Below, one piece after another: positions 35,801 to 44,810 of a stretch of DNA of 64,000 bases (position 1 is its first letter; each line of letters starts with the position of its first letter). Under the pieces are notes generated by a model, which was not told the DNA's origin, did not search any database, and worked only from the letters and a program-made list of their open reading frames with translations. A program made the position numbers and the translations under genes. The stretch comes from Negativicoccus succinicivorans (GTDB lineage Bacteria > Bacillota > Negativicutes > Veillonellales > Negativicoccaceae): contig NZ_JACHHI010000003.1 of the NCBI RefSeq assembly GCF_014207605.1, positions 207,728 through 271,727 on the forward strand. Reading direction: 5' to 3'.

Positions 35801-36471
35801 TATTGGATGAAAAAAATTGGGAAAACGAATCCGATCTCGCTGACGCGTACTTGGCGTGGGGCGGCTACGCTTACGATGAAAACGGCATGGCGCACGCGTC
35901 GAAGGAAGCCTTCGCGCAACGTCTCAAAACGCTTGACGTCACCGTGAAAAACGAAGACACGAGCGATTTGAACCTGATGAGCTCGGACGATTTCAACGCG
36001 TACCACGGCGGCATGGTGGCGGCCAGTCGCGCCTTGGGCGGGAAAGCGCCGCGCTCCTACGTCGGCGACAGCTCGCAGCGCAGCCGGGTGCAGGTGCGCA
36101 CGCTCGCCGAAGAATTCCAACGTGTCGTGCAGTCCGAAGCGCTTAACCCGAAATACATCAAAGGCATGATGGAGCACGGTTATAAAGGCGCGCTGGAACT
36201 TGCCAAACGCGCGATGCTTTCCTACAGCTGGGATGCGACGTCGGGCGTTATGAATGACGCGCTTTACAATCGCATTACCGAATCCTACGTGCTCGACCCC
36301 GAAGTGCGGGAATGGATGCAAAAAGTCAATCCCTGGGCGCTGCACGAAATCAGCGAGACGATGCTGGAAGCGCGGCAACGCGGCATGTGGAACGCGCCGG
36401 AAGAAATGCTCGCCGAACTGCGCGACATTTATCTTGCGACGGAAGGCGATTTGGAAGAACGCAGCGAATAA
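32809..36471 (+). CDS. cobN: Cobaltochelatase subunit CobN (CobN/BchH family)
   Basis: A 1,220-residue chelatase large subunit, which inserts cobalt into hydrogenobyrinate diamide with an ATPase pair (CobST or ChlID-like). Family stretches include VAIVLHNYPANNTNIGCAADLDSGASL, HLGTHGSQEWLPGKQMGLSD (metal/porphyrin-binding histidine) and, near the end, MEHGYKGALELAKR. The Mg-chelatase BchH is the related alternative, but a non-phototroph with B12 enzymes favours cobalt. No ATPase partner is adjacent. It could feed cobO and nrdJ. Confidence 0.88.
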   Translation: MKRVYWLTNIDSQADHVARALRSLREKNETIPAEVVRVKSGDATDFTPSSFQDAALVVMSFMGGQTLVEETLNVLNEYPDVPYLVLAHGPNPARPRGVEPETIEQMTKYLAYSGLRNIENLWRYLAHAFLHIGKGATAEPQQLRTDGLYYPGEEPYGTLAEFAAAHLDPDKYTVGFFFLRDDWLWGNLRFYNALIAEIECAGMNALPLFTHWGSGASKERTLETCVREYFYDADGKVVPDVVINNHRMSLRLGRANDPKFLEKLGVPTLQAYHSKQDEATWRANPAGLTPTEISATVAMIETDGILHGPVASHREVEPGGEPQREPWAYGLELLVRKAKRWATLRHKPNAAKKVAIVLHNYPANNTNIGCAADLDSGASLFRILQAMQKDGYDVGALPDTAAELWEEVLAHMTNDRRYLSETMQREATKIAGSDVIKYEKTLPASVVQKMNDTWGNAPGDAFVNNDEELLLPGLRRGNIYIALQPPRGFGEDPSAIIHSPTLAPTHHYLAYYHYLRDVFGADAFVHLGTHGSQEWLPGKQMGLSDECYSQITMDDMPNIYPYLTTIIGEGIQAKRRGQAALIGYLPAPTAQGGLYGDWEALAPLLDEYRHYKIYEPKHTASVVADIAALVEKLGMTEVFGTPTAETQEEYMLKVHNFLDDMESSETHTGLHILGEVPTGDELYALVRKLVAVAHGDVPSLVDALAEALDIPYADIAQKPLATPEELAQKRSVDRKAEELLQALAARDWQADTWRDLVADTPQSSALDAVLALITESILPKIQGVGQELTNLVAALSGVMVPAGPGGSAASGNLEVLPTGRNFYGIDPTKMPSATAWKLGTALGDALLEQYVAEEGKYPEQVGIIVWAGPNLRSNGQCVAEILYLLGVKPVWRAETGRVERLEVLPLNELGRPRIDVTARISGLVRDSLPQAVALINQAVALVADLDEPTNINFVKKHIEADAAELAAAGTDPAAALKEARYRVFGCPPGAYGAGVGNVLDEKNWENESDLADAYLAWGGYAYDENGMAHASKEAFAQRLKTLDVTVKNEDTSDLNLMSSDDFNAYHGGMVAASRALGGKAPRSYVGDSSQRSRVQVRTLAEEFQRVVQSEALNPKYIKGMMEHGYKGALELAKRAMLSYSWDATSGVMNDALYNRITESYVLDPEVREWMQKVNPWALHEISETMLEARQRGMWNAPEEMLAELRDIYLATEGDLEERSE

Positions 36472-36529
36472 TCCTTGGGAAAAGGAAACGACGCTTGCTT
36501 GAAGACAGACAACATGATGGGTAGGTATT

Positions 36530-37489
36530 ATGGAGACAAAAACACCGGCCGATTTGGCCAATAATGTACATGATAAGGTGGGCAAGGCAGCTACGAACGT
36601 CAGCCACGAGGTCACCGAACAGGTCGACACCGCCACGCAATGGACCGCCAATGCCTGGGATTATCTTTCATCTCACCTGGTTGATTTTCTGATGGCGATT
36701 CTGATTTTTGCGATCGGTTACTACATCGCCCGCTTCCTGCGGGACAGTCTGGCGCGGATGATGAAGCGCTCCCGCGTCGATCAGTTGGTCGTCGACTTCG
36801 TGACGCAGGGGCTGTATTTTGTCATTTTAATATTGGTCGCGCTGGCGGCGTTGAATAAAATCGGCGTACCGACGGATTCCTTTGTCATGGCTTTGGGCGG
36901 TATCGGCTTAGGCGTCGGCTTGGCTTTGAAGGACAATATCAGCAATATGGCGGCCGGTATTTTAATTTTGATTTTCCGACCGTTTCGCATCGGAAACTAC
37001 GTGCGGGTCAGCGACGCGGAAGGCACTGTGACGCAGATTACGCTGATGAATACGCACTTGCGCACGATCGGTCGCGAAGAAACCATCGTGCCGAATGCGA
37101 TGATGATCTCGAACGCGATCGTCAATTATTCCGCGTACCCGACGCGTTGCATGGAGCTTTTGATCGATGTGTCTTACAGTTCCGATCTGAATCAAGTCGT
37201 CAGCGTTTTAAAAGATGTCGCCAAAGGTGACGGCGGCGTTCTGAACGCGGACGATATGCTGATCGGCGTGCGCGAATTCGCCGATAACAGCGTGCGCGTG
37301 TACATGCGGCCCGAAGTGGATGCATCGGAATATTGGCCGACCTATCATCGCTTAATGCAATCGATCAAGGAAACCTTTGATGCGAACGGTATCGATATTC
37401 CGTTCCCGCATCGCGTGCTGGTATTGGAAAAAGCGCAGGACGCGCCTCCTCTGGCGGGCGCGCTTCCGGAGCAGGGCAACGCTAAATAA
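36530..37489 (+). CDS. MscS family mechanosensitive channel
   Basis: A 319-residue small-conductance channel. An unusual 55-residue helical N-terminal region precedes three membrane helices. The pore helix follows the pattern ALGGIGLGVGLALKDNISNMAAG (about 120-142), and the beta domain has RPFRIGNYVRV and VPNAMMISNAIVNYSAYPTR. It releases solutes during hypo-osmotic shock, which fits the osmolyte importers nearby (opuC, kimA). Start by GGGTAGGT. A terminator follows. Confidence 0.92.
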   Translation: METKTPADLANNVHDKVGKAATNVSHEVTEQVDTATQWTANAWDYLSSHLVDFLMAILIFAIGYYIARFLRDSLARMMKRSRVDQLVVDFVTQGLYFVILILVALAALNKIGVPTDSFVMALGGIGLGVGLALKDNISNMAAGILILIFRPFRIGNYVRVSDAEGTVTQITLMNTHLRTIGREETIVPNAMMISNAIVNYSAYPTRCMELLIDVSYSSDLNQVVSVLKDVAKGDGGVLNADDMLIGVREFADNSVRVYMRPEVDASEYWPTYHRLMQSIKETFDANGIDIPFPHRVLVLEKAQDAPPLAGALPEQGNAK

Positions 37490-37567
37490 ATGTTTGTAGC
37501 ACGATCATCGCGAAGTGACGCGATTGATAAGGACACCGGCGATGACAAACGGGCAAGATATTATGAT

Positions 37568-37597
37568 AAAAAAGACACCGCTCTGCGGTGTCTTTTT
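37568..37597. terminator. Bidirectional terminator between mscS and opuC genes
   Basis: AAAAGACACCGC/GCGGTGTCTTTT with a three-base loop. Confidence 0.9.
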
Positions 37598-37599
37598 GT

Positions 37600-39183
37600 T
37601 TATTTCAATTTGTGCAGCAGGCCTTCGCGCTTTAAAAATTCGCGTGCGACTTTCGCCGGATCCTGCTGTTCTTCATCGACCTTGTAGTTCAAATCTTGCG
37701 CGACTTGATTATTGATATGCGATCCCAGTTCGTTCAACACGGCAATGACTTCCGGATGCTTTTCCGCGGCGTCGGTACGCAAGAGCGGGGTCGCGAAGTA
37801 CGGCGGAAAGTAGTGCCGGTCATCGACGAGCGCGACCAAATTGAATTTACGGACCAAGCCGTCGGTGGTGTACGCGTCTACGACCTGCACGTCATCATTG
37901 AGGAGGGCGATGTAACGCGAGGAGCCGTCCAGCCCGGTGGTGCCGGCGAAATTCATGCCGTAGTAAGCGGTCAGACCGGGGAGTCCGTCTTTGCGATTGG
38001 TAAATTCGAACGTAGAGCCGACGACCAAATGCGGCGCGGCGGCGATCAAATCGCTCATTGTTTGCAAGCGGTATCGCTCGGCGGTATCTTGCCGTACGGC
38101 GAGAGCGTACGTATTGTCGAAACTGTATTGCGGAAGCATCATGATTCCCATGGTCGCGAGTTCATCGCGACTGCGGCGATATACTTCATCGACATCGGTC
38201 AGCGGTTCGTGGCGCAATATGGAAACGTAGACGGTGCCGGTGTAATCCATGTAGAGATCGATGCCGCCTGTTTTAAGCGCCTCATAGGCGACTTGCGTGC
38301 CGCCGAGATTCGTGTGACGGGTGACGCGTAAATCCGTGCGATCTTCGATCATATCGGCCATCAGATGCGCCATGATGACGCCTTCCGTGAAATCTTTCGA
38401 ACCGACGGTGATATCGCTTTGCGTTTCGGCGTAATTGCGCCAGACGGTGGTTCCCACGCCGATGATGAGAAGCGCCGTGACGAGACCGATCAACCATTTG
38501 GCGAGACGGCGTTCTTTTCTAATGACCGCGCGCGTATGTTCCGGCGTAATCAAGGTCGCCATCGGTGTAACGAGTTCTTCCACAAGACCGAGCAGGTAGT
38601 CTACGGCAAGCGCCAGCAAACAGGCGGGGATCGCGCCCGCGAGAATCATATTGTTATCGACGGTACGAATGCCGGCGAAGACGAGATCACCTAAGCCGCC
38701 CGCGCCGATGAAGGCCGCGATCGTCATCAAACCGACCGCGGTGACGGCGCTGATACGGATTCCGGCCATGATGACCGGCAGCGCCAGCGGAAATTCCACT
38801 TTGCGCAGCACTTGCCAAGGGGAGAGGCCGATCCCGACGGCGACTTCCTTGGTGTCGGGAGAAATTTGCGTCAGTCCCGTGTACGTGTTTTTGATAATGG
38901 GCAACAGGGAATAAATAATAACGACAAGCACGGCCGGCACACGACCGATCCCGAAAAAGGGAATCGCGAAGCCCAGCAGCGCCATGCTCGGAATCGCCTG
39001 CATGATATTCGCCGTTTGCAAAACCGGGGCTTGTAAAGGGCGATGTTTCGCGATCAGAATACCCAGCGGCACGCCGATCAAAATCGAAATGCTGACGGCA
39101 ATCACGGTCAGCTCGATGTGTTCCCAAAGAAGTTCCATAATGTGCGGCCAAGCGGTGGTCAGATAATTCAAAAAAGGATTCAT
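37600..39183 (-). CDS. Osmolyte ABC transporter permease/substrate-binding fusion, second copy
   Basis: A 527-residue fusion. Residues about 1-215 are an OpuCB-like permease (EHIELTVIAVSISILIGVPLG; EAA-type loop IGLSPWQVLRKVEFPLALPVIMAGIR). After a linker helix, residues about 240-525 are an OpuCC-like choline/betaine/carnitine-binding domain (VGSKDFTEGVIMAHLMADMIE; DLYMDYTGTVY). It is closely similar to the gene at 39.5 kb but separated by a terminator, so separate expression or read-through is expected. No ATPase of its own. Binding-site differences could change substrate. Confidence 0.88.
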   Translation of the reverse strand: MNPFLNYLTTAWPHIMELLWEHIELTVIAVSISILIGVPLGILIAKHRPLQAPVLQTANIMQAIPSMALLGFAIPFFGIGRVPAVLVVIIYSLLPIIKNTYTGLTQISPDTKEVAVGIGLSPWQVLRKVEFPLALPVIMAGIRISAVTAVGLMTIAAFIGAGGLGDLVFAGIRTVDNNMILAGAIPACLLALAVDYLLGLVEELVTPMATLITPEHTRAVIRKERRLAKWLIGLVTALLIIGVGTTVWRNYAETQSDITVGSKDFTEGVIMAHLMADMIEDRTDLRVTRHTNLGGTQVAYEALKTGGIDLYMDYTGTVYVSILRHEPLTDVDEVYRRSRDELATMGIMMLPQYSFDNTYALAVRQDTAERYRLQTMSDLIAAAPHLVVGSTFEFTNRKDGLPGLTAYYGMNFAGTTGLDGSSRYIALLNDDVQVVDAYTTDGLVRKFNLVALVDDRHYFPPYFATPLLRTDAAEKHPEVIAVLNELGSHINNQVAQDLNYKVDEEQQDPAKVAREFLKREGLLHKLK

Positions 39184-39447
39184 GCCGGCATCTCCTTACC
39201 GTCTTTATGCAAGTATTGACGCGCGCTGCTCTAGAGCCATCAGACAGAGCGTTTTTCGGACGCGATCGCCGCATTATTCCCGCCGGGGCGGATTTTGTTT
39301 TCTGAACGGGCATGCGCGGGAACACGGCGCGTATGTTGAACACAGTATAGCACGCCGTTTACAAAAAAAACGGAACGTGCATAATTTTTTTCCCTGCGAA
39401 AAGTTATTTTGTCGGGAATGGTGTGAAATTTTTTGTTTTTACACAAT

Positions 39448-39473
39448 AAAAAAGCTCCCGCGGGAGCTTTTTT
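39448..39473 (-). terminator. Terminator between the two opuC fusion genes
   Basis: AAAGCTCCCGCGGGAGCTTT palindrome with T-run on the minus strand. It lies in the 298-bp gap 39184-39481; apart from this hairpin no feature was recognised there. Confidence 0.85.
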
Positions 39474-39481
39474 ATTGGCGT

Positions 39482-41059
39482 TTACTTTTTCAATAAGTTT
39501 TGCGAGACGAGGAACTCATGAGCCACTTTTTCCGGATCCTGACGTTCTTCGTCCACTTTATAATTCAATTCGCGCATGACTTCGTCCGTCAAAAGCGGCG
39601 CGAGTTCATTCAGCGCGTCCACCACTTCCGGATGTTCTTCGGCGACTTCCGTACGCAGAAGCGGTGTCGCGTAGTACGGCGGGAAGTAATGCCGATCGTC
39701 TTCCAGCACTTTCAGATTAAATTTCTTCAAAAGGCCGTCGGTCATAAACGCGTCGATCGCCTGGACTTCATCATTGTTGATGGCGATGTAACGCGAGGAG
39801 CTGTCAATACCGAGCGCGTTGGCGAACTGCAGACCGTACATTTGCGTCATGCCGTCCAAACCGTCGGGGCGGTTTTTAAATTCGAACGTCGTGCCGACAT
39901 TCATATCTGACGCGACGGCGCGCAGATCGCTGATCGTTTCCAGGTTATGCGCGGCCGCGAAATCAGGGCGAACGGCGAGCGCGTAGGTGTTATTGAACGC
40001 GTACTGCGGCAGCATGGTGATGGAAAGCGGCGCGAGTCCCGCTTTACCTTCTTCGTACACCCGCTGCATGTCGCTGATCGGTTCGTTTTTCAAAAGGGAA
40101 ACGTAGACCGTGCCCGTGTAATCAAGATAAAGATCGATTTCTTTGCTCTTGAGCGCTTCAAACGCGACATTGGTGCCGCCTAAATTGATGCGTCGTTCTA
40201 CGTTCAGACCCGTATGATCTTCAATGATTTCCGCCATCATGTGACCCATCAGGATGTTTTCGGTGAAATCTTTCGTTCCGACGACCACATCGGCTTTCGG
40301 CGCGAACGCTTGCCGGATGCCGGCATAGCCGCCGCCAAGCACGAGCAAAATCGCCAGCGACGCGATCAGAATTTTGGAGCGACGGTGGCGGCCGATGACC
40401 GCTTGACGATCCGTTGTCGGCGAAAGTTGGGTGGCGATCGGCGTGACGAGCTGTTCGACCCGACCTAAGATGTAATCGACGGACAGAGCTAAAATACAGG
40501 CGGGAATCGCGCCCGCGAGAATCATATTGTTATCGACGGTGCGAATGCCGGCGAAGACGAGATCACCCAAGCCGCCCGCGCCGATGAAGGCCGCGATCGT
40601 CATCAGGCCGACCGCGGTGACCGAACTGATGCGCACGCCCGCCATGATGACCGGCAAAGCCTGCGGCAATTCGACTTTGCGCAATACCTGCCAGCGCGAA
40701 AGACCGATGCCGATCGCCGCTTCACGCATCTGCGGACTGATTTGCGAAATACCCGTATACGTATTTTTAATAATCGGCAGCAGTGAGTATAAAATAACGA
40801 CGATAATCGCCGGCAGACGACCGATTCCGAAAAACGGAATCGCGAAGCCCAACAGCGCCATGCTCGGGATCGCCTGCATAATGTTCGCCGACTGTAATAC
40901 CGGTGACTGCAGTTTGCGCCGGTACGAGATCAAAATTCCGAGCGGCACGCCGACGAGTACCGAGATCGCGACCGCGATGGCGGTTAATTCGATATGCTCC
41001 CACAAAAGAGAAAGGATGTAGGACCAATTGGAGGTGACATAGGAGGTAAAACCGCTCAT
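39482..41059 (-). CDS. Osmolyte ABC transporter permease/substrate-binding fusion, first copy
   Basis: A 525-residue protein with the same layout as the downstream copy: permease (1 to about 215, IGLSRWQVLRKVELPQALPVIMAG), then an OpuCC-like binding domain (VGTKDFTENILMGHMMAEIIE; DLYLDYTGTVYVSLL; RPDGLDGMTQMYGLQF). The start overlaps the opuCA stop by 4 bp, so it is coupled to the ATPase. Choline, glycine betaine or carnitine are the family substrates; ligand cannot be decided by eye. Confidence 0.9.
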   Translation of the reverse strand: MSGFTSYVTSNWSYILSLLWEHIELTAIAVAISVLVGVPLGILISYRRKLQSPVLQSANIMQAIPSMALLGFAIPFFGIGRLPAIIVVILYSLLPIIKNTYTGISQISPQMREAAIGIGLSRWQVLRKVELPQALPVIMAGVRISSVTAVGLMTIAAFIGAGGLGDLVFAGIRTVDNNMILAGAIPACILALSVDYILGRVEQLVTPIATQLSPTTDRQAVIGRHRRSKILIASLAILLVLGGGYAGIRQAFAPKADVVVGTKDFTENILMGHMMAEIIEDHTGLNVERRINLGGTNVAFEALKSKEIDLYLDYTGTVYVSLLKNEPISDMQRVYEEGKAGLAPLSITMLPQYAFNNTYALAVRPDFAAAHNLETISDLRAVASDMNVGTTFEFKNRPDGLDGMTQMYGLQFANALGIDSSSRYIAINNDEVQAIDAFMTDGLLKKFNLKVLEDDRHYFPPYYATPLLRTEVAEEHPEVVDALNELAPLLTDEVMRELNYKVDEERQDPEKVAHEFLVSQNLLKK

Positions 41060-42189
41060 GCCTGCACCTCCTCATCTTCGATATACTGTTGGGAAAGCGT
41101 CGTGACAAGACTCGACTGCGTAATCAGGCCGAGCAGCGATCGTTTTTCATCGACGACCGGAATGTAATAGAGGTCGTGCGCGTTGATTTTCGTCAAGGTG
41201 TCGACCAGCGTATCCGACGGCACGACAGTTTCCACATGCGTTTCCATCACGTCGACAACCGGCGTCTGCAGGTCATCCAATGCGCGCAACTTCTGCGCGA
41301 AGACCGAGCCCAGCAGTTCGCGCGTGCGCAGATTGATGACTAAAAGACCGTTGATGTGCGCCCGGCGCATGCGCTCCAGCGCGCGGAACGCCGTCAGATC
41401 CGGTCCGCAGGTGTGTGTATCGGTGACCATGATATCTTCGGCGCGAATCAGTTCCGGCGAATTCCAGATTCTGTTTTTACCGATGAAATCGGCAACGAAC
41501 TGATTGGCCGGATTTTTCAAAATATTTTCCGGCGTGTCATACTGCGCGATCACGCCTTTGTCGATGATGCAGATGCGATCGCCCAAACGGATCGCTTCGT
41601 CCATATCGTGCGTGACGAACACGATCGTTTTATGCAGCTCGTTTTGCAACGTGCTGACTTCGTCCTGCAACGCGGTGCGCGTGAGCGGATCCAACGCGGA
41701 AAAAGGCTCGTCCATTAAAATAATATTCGGATCGCAGGCAAACGCGCGGGCGACGCCGATGCGTTGCTGCTGACCGCCGGACAGTTCCGACGGATACCGA
41801 TGCAGAAAATGTTCCGCGTCCAAGCCCACCATATCCAACAGGTGCGCCGTACGGTCTTTGATCTGCTCGACCGGCATTTTCAGCGCGCGCGGAATGACCT
41901 CGATGTTTTCGGCAATCGTCATATGCGGGAACAGTCCCGTTTGCTGAATGACGTAGCCGATGTTGCGCCGCAACGCGAGCACATCTTTTTTCGCGATATT
42001 TTCGCCGTCGATGCGAATTTCTCCCGATGACGGCTGAATGAGCCGGTTGATCATTTTCAACAGCGTCGTCTTACCGCTGCCGGATTCACCGATCAGGCAA
42101 ACCGTTTCCCCTGCGGGGATGGTGAGAGTGACATCGCGTAATACTTCGGTTCCTTTGTAACGTTTCGTAATATGGTCAAATTCAATCAA
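41056..42189 (-). CDS. opuCA: Glycine betaine/carnitine/choline ABC transporter ATPase, OpuCA-like
   Basis: A 377-residue ATPase. Walker A GESGSGKTT, signature LSGGQQQR, Walker B ILMDEPFSALDP and the switch THDMDEA are present. The C-terminal pair of CBS domains (about 245-370, RAEDIMVTDTHT and VVDVMETHVETV) is the ionic-strength/nucleotide sensor of OpuCA/OpuA types. TTG 42189 fits the AAAGGAAG site better than GTG 42198. First gene of the operon. Confidence 0.92.
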   Translation of the reverse strand: MIEFDHITKRYKGTEVLRDVTLTIPAGETVCLIGESGSGKTTLLKMINRLIQPSSGEIRIDGENIAKKDVLALRRNIGYVIQQTGLFPHMTIAENIEVIPRALKMPVEQIKDRTAHLLDMVGLDAEHFLHRYPSELSGGQQQRIGVARAFACDPNIILMDEPFSALDPLTRTALQDEVSTLQNELHKTIVFVTHDMDEAIRLGDRICIIDKGVIAQYDTPENILKNPANQFVADFIGKNRIWNSPELIRAEDIMVTDTHTCGPDLTAFRALERMRRAHINGLLVINLRTRELLGSVFAQKLRALDDLQTPVVDVMETHVETVVPSDTLVDTLTKINAHDLYYIPVVDEKRSLLGLITQSSLVTTLSQQYIEDEEVQA

Positions 42190-42345
42190 AACGACCACTT
42201 CCTTTCGTAGCTGACAATCATCAAATATTCATGTAAACCGGTCCGAAGTATGCATAAATACATACAAAGTATACTAATATTATAACATTTTTTGAGATTT
42301 CATGCGAATTGGCGTCGCGGCAACCGCTTACGGCGCGCGTTTTCT

Positions 42346-42374
42346 TTGACAAGCGCGGGCCCGCTCGGTATACT
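42346..42374 (+). promoter_or_regulatory. Promoter of thiT
   Basis: Perfect TTGACA, 17-bp spacer, TATACT; just upstream of the TPP riboswitch. Confidence 0.88.
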
Positions 42375-42384
42375 GATTCTAATG

Positions 42385-42465
42385 GTGCGGGGGAACTGCG
42401 TACGCGGTTGAGAGGACGAGGTCCGACCCTTTGAACCTGTAGGTTAAGACCTGCGTAGGGAGCAC
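42385..42465 (+). ncRNA. TPP (thiamine pyrophosphate) riboswitch
   Basis: Contains the THI-element hallmarks: GGGGAACTGCG, GGTTGAGAGGACG, ACCCTTTGAACCTGTAGG and GCGTAGGGAGC. It lies between the promoter and thiT. Downstream pairing (GCGGC and GCCGC at about 42476-42491, near the AAGGGAG site) suggests translational or termination control. Predicted to switch thiamine uptake off when TPP is high. Confidence 0.95.
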
Positions 42466-42509
42466 ACCCGTCTGAGCGGCGGGCGTTGCCGCAAAGAAGG
42501 GAGAGAAAC

Positions 42510-43031
42510 ATGAAATTATCGACACGTGTATTAACGGAAAGCGGTCTTTGCATCGCGCTGAGTTTGCTCTTGGGGATGATCGTCTTTTGGCGCATGCCGC
42601 AGGGCGGATCGATTCATGCGGCGCACATGGTACCGCTTTTATTATTGGCGCTGCGGCGCGGACCGAAAGTCGGCATGCTGGGCGGTTTGACCTACGGGAT
42701 TTTGCATTTCCTGTTGGGGGCCAAATATTCGCTGCATCCGCTGAGCATAATTTTGGATTACCTGCTTGCTTACGCCGCGCTTGGTCTGGCGGGCTACGCG
42801 AAAGAGCATAATCGCGCCAGCGCGTTGGTTTGGTCGGCGTTGGCGATGTTCGGTCGCTATGTGATGACCGTGCTGTCCGGCGCGATCGTGTTCGGATCGT
42901 ATGCGCCGGCGGGCATGAACCCATGGTGGTACTCGATCACGTATAACGCGACGGTGATTCCTCCGGACGCGATCATCAATTTGATAGTGCTGGCGTTGAT
43001 TTACGCGCCGATCATGCGCATTCAACGATGA
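42510..43031 (+). CDS. thiT: Thiamine ECF transporter S component ThiT
   Basis: A 173-residue membrane protein with about six helices. HMVPLLLLALRRGPKVGMLGGLTYGILHFLLG is the ThiT-typical middle, and GSYAPAGMNPWWYSITYNATVIPPDAIIN closes the thiamine pocket. ATG 42510 follows AAGAAGGGAG. The energising ECF module (EcfA, EcfA', EcfT) is not in the window. The riboswitch upstream confirms the thiamine link. Confidence 0.94.
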   Translation: MKLSTRVLTESGLCIALSLLLGMIVFWRMPQGGSIHAAHMVPLLLLALRRGPKVGMLGGLTYGILHFLLGAKYSLHPLSIILDYLLAYAALGLAGYAKEHNRASALVWSALAMFGRYVMTVLSGAIVFGSYAPAGMNPWWYSITYNATVIPPDAIINLIVLALIYAPIMRIQR

Positions 43032-43040
43032 GGAAAAGCA

Positions 43041-43069
43041 AAAATACGCGCGTATGCGCGTATTTTTTT
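43041..43069 (+). terminator. Terminator after thiT
   Basis: AATACGCGC/GCGCGTATT stem with T7. Confidence 0.85.
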
Positions 43070-43211
43070 GTGGCGTGATTCCATATAGGAGCGAGTGAAA
43101 AACGAAGCGAGACAAGCGATTTAAGTTCATTTGACCGGCTTGCATGAAGCAAATGAAGCGGCGGGAACTTGACCTTTGCGTTTTATCTCGGGTAACCATA
43201 TTTTGAGCAAT

Positions 43212-43239
43212 AAAAAAGCACCGCTATAGCGGTGCTTTT
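43212..43239 (-). terminator. Terminator after dcuC
   Basis: AAAGCACCGC/GCGGTGCTTT hairpin. Between 43070 and 43211 no gene is seen. Confidence 0.88.
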
Positions 43240-43243
43240 AGTT

Positions 43244-44626
43244 TTAGAACAACAAGAAGTTCGCGAGCACGAGTGTGATACAAGAACCGATCATCGGGAT
43301 CGCGGTACGTTTGACGAGATCGAACGACGAAATGTTCGCCATGCCGCTGACGACGATGATAACGGCCGTAATCGGCGAAATCGCGCGGGCGGAGCTGGCG
43401 ATGAAGTGCATCGGCAAGATCATCGTTACCGCGGCAATACCGCTCTTGGCGGCGATATCCGGAACGAGGTTGGCGAACGCGAAGAACGGAGCGTTACCCG
43501 AACCCATAACAACGGAACATACGCCGATGATGATGATCATGACGAGCGAAAGTGCGATCGCGCCGAAACCGCTGTTTTGCGTCCCGGAGATCAACGCATC
43601 AATCGTGCCGCTGACCATGAGGCCGCGGGCGAACGTTTCACCGGCGACGATCAGCGTGACGACGTTGGCCATCTGACGTCCCATGCCGTCAAAGAAAATC
43701 TGCAACTCTTCGGCTACCTGCTTGCCGTTGCGGGTGCGGATATACTGCGCCAGCATACCGACGGCGGTGCCGATAAGCATTGCCTTGATGATGTCCATCT
43801 TAATGTCGGGAATCAGCAACGGGCTGAAGACCAAAATCAAAGCCAAAGGAACGATCGGCAACAACGCGTAAATAAGCGGCGGATGCGCATTGTCCAAGGT
43901 CCCGTTATCGGTCGATACCTCGACATCTTCTTTGCGCATCGGTTGCACTACGTGACCGTCGCGTTTATCCATGTATTTCTGGGTAAAATAATGCAAAATC
44001 GCGACCACCGGGAAGACGCAGAGGGCTACCGGCACCTGGTAATCATGCCAGTACATTACCGGATCGATACCGGAGAGTTCCGCCGCCAAAATCGTACCGG
44101 TGTCACTCGGACTCCAGTCGAGGCAAAGCGTGGTTGCGATCGCGGCCGCGGCCGAAAGACGGCTGACGCCGAGCGCTACCAAGATCGGGAACATGGTTAC
44201 CATCAAGAGCATCGCCAAACCCGACGCGCTGTTAATAGCCAAACCTAATACCATACCGAGCGCCCAGCAGGCGGATAAAACGAGGTACGGCGATTTTAAG
44301 CGCAAGAGCGGCTGGATCGTCAAGTTGACGAGCGCGCGGCTCGCGCCGATGTGGTCCATGTAGCGGGCGAAACCGGCGACGGCCATAATGTTCAAGCCGA
44401 GTTTAGCGGCGCGCGAGGAAAGCACCGTACGAATAAATTCAAAGAGATCGAAAAGCAACGAACCGGTGCTGCCTTTACCGGCCGGGAAAATCTCCCCGTA
44501 CCCTGCAATGACGGACACTAACATCAGGAACATGCCGCCGATGAATAAAATGGTCTGCGGTTTATAGCGCTTCACAATGAAGTAGGCTACCCAGACGGTC
44601 ACCAAAATTGCCAATAAAATGTTCAC
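43244..44626 (-). CDS. dcuC: DcuC family C4-dicarboxylate transporter
   Basis: A 460-residue, 12- or 13-helix carrier of the DcuC family, used anaerobically for succinate efflux or fumarate/succinate exchange. Family stretches are GLAINSASGLAMLLMVTMFPIL, CLDWSPSDTGTIL and, near the C-terminus, MHFIASSARAISPITAVI. Its promoter region has TATAAT (44687-44692, minus), and the 12-mer GGTATCATTATA (44681-44692) is shared with the symporter at 46.8 kb. It suggests an organism that handles succinate or fumarate. Confidence 0.9.
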   Translation of the reverse strand: MNILLAILVTVWVAYFIVKRYKPQTILFIGGMFLMLVSVIAGYGEIFPAGKGSTGSLLFDLFEFIRTVLSSRAAKLGLNIMAVAGFARYMDHIGASRALVNLTIQPLLRLKSPYLVLSACWALGMVLGLAINSASGLAMLLMVTMFPILVALGVSRLSAAAAIATTLCLDWSPSDTGTILAAELSGIDPVMYWHDYQVPVALCVFPVVAILHYFTQKYMDKRDGHVVQPMRKEDVEVSTDNGTLDNAHPPLIYALLPIVPLALILVFSPLLIPDIKMDIIKAMLIGTAVGMLAQYIRTRNGKQVAEELQIFFDGMGRQMANVVTLIVAGETFARGLMVSGTIDALISGTQNSGFGAIALSLVMIIIIGVCSVVMGSGNAPFFAFANLVPDIAAKSGIAAVTMILPMHFIASSARAISPITAVIIVVSGMANISSFDLVKRTAIPMIGSCITLVLANFLLF

Positions 44627-44810
44627 AACATCACCCCTCTACAACCCTTACTAAGCTCATATTTACAAAGCTTATATATTGGTATCATTATAGCATGATA
44701 AAGAGCCAAATCGGCTATAAAATTTTTGGGATAGGGGAGTATTTATTGCTATTTACGCATATGGATTTGCATAGCGATCGAAATTTGAGAATATCCGCCA
44801 AATACGCACA

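Noticed and set aside
35458..36651. 397-residue minus-strand frame
   Set aside because: Antisense to cobN and the start of mscS; no ribosome site or domain.
43232..44248. 338-residue plus-strand frame
   Set aside because: Antisense to dcuC, with low-complexity Arg/Asp/His composition.
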